DNA from: Aegilops tauschii subsp. strangulata
Lineage: Eukaryota > Streptophyta > Magnoliopsida > Poales > Poaceae
Direction of reading: 5' to 3'
DNA: 64,000 nt
Assembly: GCF_002575655.3 (NCBI RefSeq)
Contig: NC_053036.3
Coordinates: 198,122,788-198,186,787 of the forward strand
Positions 55,717 through 64,000 of the stretch are shown here, piece after piece (position 1 is the first letter of the stretch; each line of letters opens with the position of its first letter). A model generated the notes under the pieces. That model had not been told where the DNA came from. It did not search any database and saw only the letters and a program-made list of their open reading frames with translations. The translations under genes and the position numbers were made by a program.

Positions 55717-56180
55717 TGAGGGAGTCCTGGACTAAGGGGTCCCCGGGCGTCCGGCCTGTTGGACATGGGCCGGACAAGTGTGCTGTGACGATACAAGACC
55801 GAAGACTCTCTCCCGTATCCGGATGGGACTCTCCTTGGTGTGGAAGGCAAGCTTGGCGTCCAAATATGAAGATTCCTTTCTCTGTGACCGACTTTGTACA
55901 ACACTAGTCCCCTCCGGTGTCTATATAAACCGGAGGGCTTAGTCCGAATCATAATCATAGTCATACAGGCTAGACTTCTAGGGTTTTAGCCATTACGATC
56001 TCATGGTAGATCAACTCTTGTAATACTCATATTCATCAAGATCAATCAAGCAGGAAGTAAGGTATTACCTCCATAGAGAGGGCCCAAACCTGGGTAAACA
56101 TTGTGTCCCCTGTCTCCTGTTACCATCGTCCTTAGACACCCAGTTCGGGACCCCCTACCCGAGATCCGCCGGTTTTGACA
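55717..56180 (+). repeat. 5' LTR of third Gypsy, 464 bp
   Basis: Begins TGAGGGAGTCC and ends GGTTTTGACA. A TATA box (CTATATAAA, 55921-55929) lies in the loop of a perfect 9-bp inverted repeat (55910-55918 and 55929-55937). The R region likely starts just after it. The primer region follows (ATTGGTGCTTTCATTGAGAG from 56186). Confidence 0.9.
55910..55937 (+). promoter_or_regulatory. TATA box between perfect inverted repeats
   Basis: CCCTCCGGT, then GTCTATATAA, then ACCGGAGGG. The same arrangement is conserved in the 3' LTR at 60279-60306, although the LTRs differ elsewhere. This is the likely core promoter of the element. Confidence 0.75.
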
Positions 56181-56212
56181 CCGACATTGGTGCTTTCATT
56201 GAGAGTTCCACT

Positions 56213-58829
56213 GTGTCGTCCTCAAAAGGTTTGATGGCCCCTTCAATCATCTACGAAAACGCCGTCCAAGGAGAAGTCTTCCTTCCCGGACAGATCTTCG
56301 TGTTCGGCGGCTTCGCACTGCGGGTCAACTCGCTTGGCCATCTGGAGCAGATCGATAGCTACGCCCCTGGTCGTCAGGTCAGACTCGGGAGCTTGAACTA
56401 CGTCGCGGATATCCGCAGAGACTTGATCATCGACGGATTCGAGACCACGGCAGCCGCTCCCCTTCACCACAATGAACATGACTTAAATCTGTCATCGGAC
56501 CATACCCAGGAGATAGCACCTGTAACTGCTCTGGCCTTAGATCTGGAGTAGATTGCGCCATCCGAAGACGGTAAGATCAACCCCGCCACGGATGCCGCAG
56601 TCTCAGCGGCGTCAGAGCTGCACACAGACCCAACCTCGAGTGGAATCTGTGTCACCGGAGCCTCGGACTCGTTTCCGGCTACAGGTTTCGAACCATGCGC
56701 GTCCGCGTGCGTCGAGCTCGATCAGTCTTTGATCGTCGAATTCAACTCCGCGGACATTTTTTCGGCACTCGCCTTTGGGCGACGTGTTAAACTCGTTAGA
56801 AGTACTATCCTTAGCGGGGGGCTCGCAGCCGAATTATATCCGGTTCGAACAGGAGGCTGATGACGGAGAACTTCGCTTCCCACCCACCGCCCACTTAATA
56901 GCCACTATCAAAGATTTAACCGACATGCTCGATTACGGCTCTGAAGACATCGACGGTATGGACGACGATGCCGATGAGGAGCAGGGCCAAAACCCGCCAT
57001 TTACCGGACGCTAGACGGCCACCTCCTCTTATGACGTGTACATGGTGGATACACCTAAAAGAACTAACGACGATGACAAAGAAGATCCAGTCGAGGATAA
57101 ACCTCCTGAGACATAGCCAAAGCGCCGGCGTCGGCGGCGCCGCTCTAAGTCACATCATGGAAAAGACAGCAATACCGGCATGGGAGAAAACAATACTCCG
57201 GACAACGCCGAAGATAATGAAGACCCCGTTGAGATAACTTCCGGACAGGAGGAACGGGAAAACGGGCAAGTTAGCCCTGATGAACAGGCCATAAACGACA
57301 ACTCGGAGGACAATAATTATCTTCCACACTCCAAGGATGAGGTGAGCCTCGGCAACGAGGATTTTATCGTGCCTGAGGAACCTCTCGAGCAGGAGCGCTT
57401 TAAGCGCCGGCTAATAGCCACTGCAAGGAGCCTAAAAAAGAAGCAGCAGCAGCTTCAAGCTGACCAAGATCTGCTCAACGATAGATGGACTAATGTCCTA
57501 GCGGCTGAAGAATACGGCCTCAAGCGCCCAGCCAAAAGCTACCCGAAGCGCAAATTGCTACCTCAGTTCGATGATGAGGCGCCGGAGCCCGTACCATCAT
57601 CACGCAATGCGGCTGACCGACCACCACGTGGTTGGGATAAAGCGGCAACTCAAGCCGAACACCAGCCCGCCCCGCCTCATCGTGAAGGCAGAGATAAAAG
57701 AGCTCGTGGTTATACACATGACCTTCGGCAGGAACTGGACAATAGAGCAGGACATACCAGATCGATCTACGGATCACGAGGACGTGCCCCGACATGTGAC
57801 GACGGCTATCTATTCGGACGTGACAAGCCTAGTCACGCCCGGGCCGAAAACCGCAGACGGACTCCATCGGAGCTATGTCACGATGTGGCCCGACATAGAG
57901 GCGCTGCACACCCTCTTTGCTTCACTGACGAAGTAATGGAGCATGAATTCCAAGAAGGGTTTAAACCCGTGAATATTGAATCATACGATGGAACAACTGA
58001 TCCCGCGGTGTGGATCGAGGATTTTCTTCTCCATATCCATATGGCCTGCGGAGATGACCTCCACGCCATCAAATACCTCCCGTTAAAACTTAAAGGGCCA
58101 GCTCGACACTGGTTAAACAGTCTGCCTGAAAACTCTATTGGCAGCTGGGAGGATTTGGAAGACGCCTTCCGCGACAACTTCCAAGGTACATATGTCCGCC
58201 AACCAGATGCCGATGACTTAAGTCACATAGTTCAACAGCCCGGAGAGTCAGCCGGGAAATTCTGGACAAGGTTTCTAACTAAAAAGAACCAGATCGTCGA
58301 CTGCACGGATGCCGAAGCCCTAGCGGCCTTTAAACACAGCATCCGGGACAAATGGCTCGCCCGCCACCTCGGCCAAGAAAAGCCGAAGTCCATGGCAGCC
58401 CTGACGGCACTCATGACCCGCTTTTGTGCGGGTGAGGATAGTTGGCTGGCCCATATTAAAAACACGGCAAGCGAAGCGGACACCTTCGAGGTAAAAAACA
58501 ACAACGACAAGCTCCGACGCAACAGACACAAACGTCGAAGCAATGGTGATAACACCGATGACACTACAGTCAACGCCGGATTCAGTGGCTCCAAATCTGG
58601 TCAACGGAAGAAGCCATATAAAAGAAACAACTCGGGACCATCCAGTTTGGACCTCATACTCGATTGTCCGAGCCAGATCCATGGCATCCCAGAAAAACCA
58701 GCCAACCATACCAACAGGGATTGTTGGGTTTTTAAACTGGCCGGCAAGTTATATGCCGAAAACAAGGAGAGGGGATCGCAAAGCGAGGACGATGACGAGG
58801 AGCCCCAGCCATCGAACACAGGGGGATAG
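56213..58829 (+). pseudogene. Gag of third Gypsy element
   Basis: The N-terminal part begins near 56225 (MAPSIIYENAVQGEVF) and stops at TAG 56549. Frame changes occur near 56765, and there are stops near 57012 and 57113. From 57180 the frame is open for 549 codons, holding a charged acidic region, coiled-coil text (RSLKKKQQQLQADQDLLNDR) and the gag core (EGFKPVNIESYDGTTDPAVW; LPLKLKGPARHWLNSLPENS; FRDNFQGTYVR; FKHSIRDKWLARHL). The C-terminal part is basic (KLRRNRHKRRSNG), with one CCHC-like remnant (DCPSQIHG, NHTNRDCWVF). A nucleocapsid-like role is inferred from position. Confidence 0.82.
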
Positions 58830-58856
58830 AAGAAGTTTCCCCCTCAGGTCAAAACG

Positions 58857-59579
58857 GTGAACATGATATATGCTACCCACATCCCCAAGAGGGGGCGCAA
58901 GCGTGCACTCAGGGACGTCTATGTGATAGAGCTAGTCGCCCCAAAATTTAATCCATGGTCATCATGCCCGATCACCTTCGATCATTGGGATCATCCGACG
59001 AGTATCCGTCACGGCAGTTCAGCCGCACGGGTCCTTGACCCAATAATTGATGGATTCCACCTGACGCGAGTCCTATTGGACGGCGGCAGCAGCCTCAACC
59101 TGCTCTAACAGGATACAGTGCGGAAAATGGGCATTAATCCATCACGGATCAAGCCCACAAAGACTACCTTTAAAGGAGTCATACCAGGTGTAGAGGCCCG
59201 CTGTACAGGCTCAATCACACTAGAGGTTGTCTTCAGATCTCCTGACAACTTCCGAAGCGAAGAGTTAATCTTCGATATCATCCCATTTCGCAGCGGCTAT
59301 CACGCACTGCTTGGACGAACCGCATTTGCTCGATTCAATGCAGTGCCACACTATGCTTATCTCAAGCTCAAGATGCCCGGACCACGCGGCGTCTTAACAA
59401 TTAATGGAAACACGGAACGCTCCCTCCGCACCGAGGAGCACACCGCTGCCTTAGCAGCAGAAGTACAGAGCGGCCTGTTCAAGCAGAACCTTAATTCGGC
59501 GGCCGAACTCCCGGACACTGTCAAGAGTGTCCGGACTATTCTGCAGCAGGACAGCTCGGCTCGTCAAGAGCTCGACTAG
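58857..59579 (+). pseudogene. Retroviral-type aspartic protease of third Gypsy
   Basis: Begins with VNMIYATHIPKRGRKRALRD in the gag frame after one TAG (58827). The catalytic motif reads VLLDGGSSLNLL, followed directly by TAA at 59106 where Tyr is expected. The frame then continues QDTVRKMGINPSRI and FDIIPFRSGYHALLGRTAFA, the flap region of this protease type, to a stop at 59577. Nothing resembling reverse transcriptase follows. Confidence 0.8.
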
Positions 59580-60085
59580 CAATTCGGCCTCTGTCCCATT
59601 CCCGATCAAGTGGCGGCATTCGTACTGCACGTACATAACTACGCACTCAAAATACCATGGGCATGGACGGAGGCATAACTAGCTTGTGATCCACAATACG
59701 GCTCGACCGCCCCCGGACACACATACTTTCACTGTTTCCTTTTTCTCCCTTTCAGGTTTCTTTTCCACAGGCCTTCCTTGATGGCCTGATCACAGGTCCT
59801 TTCGAAGGATAAATACACCAAGACGGCAGTACGCATGGACGTATAGGGGAATTTTTAGGTAGTCTCTTTAACGATCGCTCTACCTGTTTGCAGGACCCAC
59901 ACGCAGCTCTCCCTTGGTTATGGCATGCTAAATAGCCTATTGCTTATTGCACTACTTGTACAAATGCACTTTGACGTATTAATAAAATTATAATGGAAAC
60001 AGTTTGCGGCCCAACTTCTGCGGCTCTAGCTTACTACCCTCCCTTCTTTCTTCTTTTATTTTTTGATAATTTTATCAAATAGCAC
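59580..60085 (+). other. Gypsy 3' interior remnant
   Basis: About 100 bases continue protease-linked reading text (PIPDQVAAFVLHVHNYALKI, ending at a TAA near 59680). The rest is non-coding and AT-rich without a polypurine tract. Confidence 0.6.
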
Positions 60086-60425
60086 TGAGGGAGTCCTGGA
60101 CTAAGGGGTCCTCGGGCGTCCGGCCTGTTAGCCATGGGCCGGACTGATGGGCCGTGAAGATACAAAGACCGAAGACTCTACTCGTGTCCGGATGGGACTC
60201 TCCTTGGCGTGGAAGGCAAGCTTGGCGACCAAATATGAAGATTCCTTTCTCTGTAACCGACTTTATGTAACCCTAGTTCCCTCCGGTGTCTATATAAACC
60301 GGAGGGCTAGGTCCGTAGAGGCCAACAATCATAATCGTAGTCATACAGGCTAGACTTCTAGGGTTTTAGCCATTACGATCTCGTGGTAGATCAACTCTTG
60401 TAATACTCATATTCATCAAGATCAA
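60086..60425 (+). repeat. 3' LTR of third Gypsy, 5' part
   Basis: Matches the 5' LTR from TGAGGGAGTCCTGG to CATCAAGATCAA, with scattered substitutions and a GAGGCCAAC insertion near 60318. The rest of the LTR is separated by the element that starts at 60426. Confidence 0.88.
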
Positions 60426-63400
60426 TGTGACGCCCCCGATTTGACCGTACACTAATCATACACGCAAACGTGTACGATCAAGATCAGGGACTCACGGGAA
60501 GATATCACAACAGAACTCTAAAAATAAAATAAGTCATACAAGCATCATAATACAAGCCAGGAGCCTCGAGGGCTCGAATACAATTGCTCGATCATAGACG
60601 AGTCAGCAGAAGCAACAATATCTGAGTACAGACATAAGTTAAACAAGTTTGCCATAAGAAGGCTAGCACAAACTGGGATACAGATCGAAAGAGGCGCATG
60701 CCTCCTGCCTGGGCTCCTCCTAAACTACTCCTGGTCATCGTCGGCGGCCTGCACGTAGTAGTAGGCACCTCCAGTGTAGTAGGAGTCGTCGTCGACGGTG
60801 GCGTCAAGCTCCTGGGCTCCAGCATCTGGTTGCGACAATCAGGTAGAATGGAAAGGGGGAAAAGAGGGAGAAAAGCAACCGTGAGTACTCACCCAAAGTA
60901 CTCGCAAGCAAGGAGCTACACTACATATGCATGGGTATATGTGTAAAGGGCCATATCGGTGGACTGAACTGCAGAATGCCAGAATAAGAGGGGGATAGCT
61001 AATCCTTTCGAAGACTACGCTTCTGGCCACCTCCATCTTGCAGCATGTAGAAGAGAGTGGATGGTAAGTTCACCAAGTAGCATCGCATAGCATAATCCTA
61101 CCCGGCGATCCCCTCCTCGTCGCCCTGTTAGAGAGCGATCACTGGGTTATATCTGGCACTTGGAAGGGTGTGTTTTATTAAGTATCCAGTTCTAGTTGCC
61201 ATAAGGTCAAGGTACAACTCCAGGTCGTCCATTTACCGAGGGACACGGCTATTCGAATAGATAAACTTCCCTGCAGGGGTGCACCACATAACCCAACACG
61301 CTCGATCCCATTTGGCCGGACACACTTTTCTGGGTCATGCCCGGCCTCAGAAGATCAACACGTCGCAGCCCCACCTAGGCACAACAGAGAAGTCAGCACG
61401 CCGGTCTAAATCCTATGGCGTAGGGGTCTGGGCCCATCGCCCATTGCACACCTGCACGTTGCGAACGCGGCCAGAAGCAGACCTAGCCTAGCAGGCGTTC
61501 CAGTCCAATCCGGCGTGCACCACTCAGTCGCTGACGTCACGAAGGCTTCGGCTGATACCACGACGTCGAGTGCCCATAGCTGTTCCCGCGTAGTTGGTTA
61601 GTGTGTATAGACCAAATGGCCAGACTCAGATTAGATACCAAGATCTCATTAAGCGTGTTAAGTATCCGCGAACGCCGACCAGGGCCAGGCCCACCTCTCT
61701 CCTAGGTGGTCTCAACCTGCCCTGTCGCTCCGCCACAAAGTAACAGTCGGGGCCCGTCAGGAACCCAGGTCCACCTCTACCGGGATGGAGCCACCTGTCC
61801 TTTCAGCCCCCTCATCAGAACCACTTGCGGGTACTCAACGAGCCGACCCGACTTTAGTCACCACATGTGTCATGTATATAAAGTATATAGTATATACCCG
61901 TGATCACCTCCCGAAGTGATCACGGCCCAGTAGTATAGCATGGCAGACGGACAAGAGTGTAGGGCCACTGATGGAACACTAGCAACCTATACTAAGCATT
62001 AGGATAACAGGTAAGGGTAACAACTATAGCAACAATGACAGGCTATGCATCAAGATAGGATTAACGGAAAGCAGTAACATGCTACACTACTCTCAAGCAG
62101 TATAGAGAAGAATAGGCGATATCTGGTGACCAGGGGGGCTTGCCTGGAAGCTCTGTTGTACCGGGAGAAGGGTCGTCGGTGACGTAGTCGATCACAGGGG
62201 GAGCATCGGTCTCGGGGTCTACCGGAGAGAAGAGGGGGAAGGAACAATAAATATAAAGCAAACATAGCATCACAAAGCATAACGTGGCAATATGTTGTGC
62301 CGGGTGTGACCTAACGTATGGCTACAGGATATAGGTGAAGGGGGAATTCAACCGGGAAGGTGTTCCCAGTTCCGGACCTGTGTCAGACAGATGACCGGAG
62401 GGGGAATGTTCCATGTTCAGATAGTTAGAGGCAACTGACAGGTAAACGAACCGCGTATTCGGATTCGTCTCGTCATTCTGAGCTACTTTCATGTATAAAA
62501 CTTTTTCATCCGAGTTACAAATTATTTTCTATTAATTTTAAAAGTTTTAAATCATTTTCTTAATTTCTTGAATTTACTTAATTCGAAAATATATTAAATA
62601 TTAAATGCTAGGTGTACACAGAGAAGTGTACACAGCAGTGGCATGACAGGCTGACAGGTGGGGCCAGCCTGCTGAGTCAGCAGGTCAACAGTTGACCAGT
62701 TGCCTGGTAAACAGGTCAACATGGGGCCCACCTGTCATAGACTGGGACTAGCCCAGTCAGTAGGTTGACTGGTCAAACTGACCAGTCGGGCCCAGTAGTC
62801 AGCGAATAAGCTAATCAGCAGTGCTTTAGTTAATTTAATTAGTTAGTTAACAGGGTGGGGTCCGGCTGTCAGTGGCCTAGTTTAATAATATGGTTAGTTT
62901 AATTAATTTAAACTCTACAGTAGGTGGGCCCACCGGTCAGTGGGTGTTAGGGACGGCTGCTAGCGGGTAATGGTCTGACGAGTGGTCCCGCCGGCGTTTA
63001 AACGCCGGCGCGTGCGCCGGTGACCAAATCGACGGCGGCGTGACGCGGGACAGCGCCGGAAATCGGCCACAGTGGCCCATTTGGAGCGCGGTTAGGTCCT
63101 ACGATGAGTTGACGCTCGCGCGCGTCGGGCGCGGCAAGCGGCAGGTGCCGAGGTGGTCAGGAATGGCATCGGCGATGAGCCGAGGCGGCGACCGGAGCAC
63201 GGCACTGACGGGGAAGACGCAGAGGGCACGAGGGAAGGAGCTAGTGGGTGCTACGGCATCCTACAGAGATGTTGAGCACGATGGTGTGCTCAAACGCCAG
63301 CGGCGTGAGCTGTGGCCGCGACGGCGAGGTGAGCGGCGGAGCAAGCTTTCGGCCGACGGCGGATCAGTTGCTAGAGCTCGCAATTGAGTGCGTGGAGTGA

Positions 63401-64000
63401 GGGGAAGGAGAGAGATGCTCACAGGGGGTCTGCAGAGGTGCGAAGCGGGCGCGGGGAAGGCTCGATGACGACGAACGGGTGGCGGCGATCCGAGGTTGTC
63501 GAGGAGGAAGATGAAGTCGTCGCGGTCGCTGTAGGGGCTCCGAGCTCCAACTCAAGGTGGCAGGCGGTGTAGGGGACGACGACGGAGTGAACAAGCAATT
63601 TGGACGGGAGCGGGGAGGACGGTGGCCGCGAGGGCGATGGCGGCCATGGTGGCAGAGGCATCGGAGGTGCGTGGGGAAAGGGGATCTGGCGAGAGGGGCG
63701 AACTGGGAGGCGTCTAGGGTTAGGGTTGCGCCAGGGAGGTTCTCCGGCGTCTTGAGGTCATCGGGGAGTCGCCGGATGGCCGCCCCATGGTCCATCCGCG
63801 TCGTGGACGGCGCACGGAACTCCACCGCGCTGCGGTGAACAGAGAGGTTGGGGGTGGCTCGGCTGTTGGGCAGGCAGGCCTAAGTGCACAGTGCACTTAG
63901 GCCTTTTACATTTGTTTCCTTCTATATTTCTTTTTCTTTCTACTTTTCTTTTATTTATTTTCTTTTACTGTTTTATTTTAGTTCCTATTTTATTTTAGTT
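60426..64000. mobile_element. Large repeat starting TGTGACGCC, runs off the window
   Basis: Starts with TGTGACGCCCCCGATTTGAC immediately after ATCAA of the interrupted LTR, the way a TG-starting LTR would. It shows no recognisable gene in 3.6 kb. It includes GC-rich LTR-like text, a T-rich part near 62500-62600, strongly palindromic TGACCAGTC/GGTCAACAG text (62640-62800), GC-rich false frames (63000-63830), and a perfect hairpin at 63878. It is most likely a long LTR of another retrotransposon. The direct repeat that would confirm this lies outside the window. Confidence 0.55.
63878..63906. other. Perfect 14-bp hairpin
   Basis: AGGCCTAAGTGCAC and GTGCACTTAGGCCT are separated by one A and followed by TTTACATTTG. 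It could mark an RNA 3' end or simply be part of a repeat; it occurs right after the GC-rich region. Confidence 0.75.

Larger units (their letters stand above)
55717..60425 (+). mobile_element. Third Gypsy element, gag-protease only
   Basis: 5' LTR 55717-56180, primer site, gag, protease, and a 3' LTR starting at 60086 that is cut at 60425 by another repeat. The 3.9-kb interior has no reverse transcriptase, RNase H or integrase. No purine tract precedes the 3' LTR (it reads TTTTATCAAATAGCAC), which points to a deletion or rearrangement of the 3' interior. It is a non-autonomous copy. The LTR start TGAGGGAGTCCTGGACTAAG is typical of an abundant wheat Gypsy group. Confidence 0.87.

Noticed and set aside
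62050..63838. Frames in the GC-rich part of the terminal repeat
   Set aside because: Short, overlapping on both strands, Arg/Pro-rich and inside a presumed LTR.

Overview
The window looks like nuclear DNA of a grass of the wheat tribe (Triticum, Aegilops or a close relative). Reasons: long Gypsy LTRs starting TGATACGTCC and TGATACATCT, a 12.5-kb CACTA element with CACTAGT ends and CCGGTACTAAA-type subterminal repeats, Tourist-like MITEs with TAA duplications, and sparse intron-bearing genes between nested elements. Species and chromosome cannot be read from the sequence. Transposon family names below are from memory; superfamily calls rest on visible motifs.

Layout. 1-13.9 kb is a low-copy island on which all recognisable genes are on the minus strand: a frameshifted NAC-domain relic resembling SOG1/NAC8 (1.44-2.13 kb), an F-box/DUF295 gene broken by one TGA codon (2.63-4.48 kb) and an intact four-exon paralogue of 450 codons (6.71-8.49 kb). 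Small elements and simple repeats follow. 14-20.8 kb holds an unrecognised plus-strand gene; six exons from an ATG at 16265 join in frame to give 324 residues. It abuts the 3' end of a CACTA element (20.96-22.31 kb) that sits in the integrase region of a decayed minus-strand Gypsy element (22.31-28.00 kb).

28.435-40.925 kb is a complete CACTA element bounded by an ATA duplication and read on the minus strand. Its genes are a small coiled-coil/membrane protein, a TNP2-type transposase, a 142-aa unknown and a seven-exon ORF2 ending in an Ulp1-like cysteine protease domain. The transposase carries two nonsense codons and an 850-bp foldback element with its own 9-bp duplication; ORF2 carries a nonsense codon and a frameshift. 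The element therefore keeps its ends but probably cannot move itself.

41-47.3 kb is low-copy DNA with a nest of MITEs, local duplications and a relic copy of the DUF295 locus. 47.4-53.86 kb is a second minus-strand Gypsy element retaining LTR, gag, protease and an extra Athila-like ORF but without reverse transcriptase or integrase. Its LTR ends exactly where an F-box/FBD pseudogene begins (53.86-55.47 kb). 55.72-60.43 kb is a third, plus-strand Gypsy element with gag and protease only; its 3' LTR is split by a further repeat that starts TGTGACGCC and runs off the window.

The best candidate for something undescribed is the 16.1-20.8 kb gene beside the CACTA end. The best mechanistic observations are the foldback inside the transposase, the internal copy of subterminal repeats in the CACTA, and a TATA box held between perfect inverted repeats in the third Gypsy LTR.
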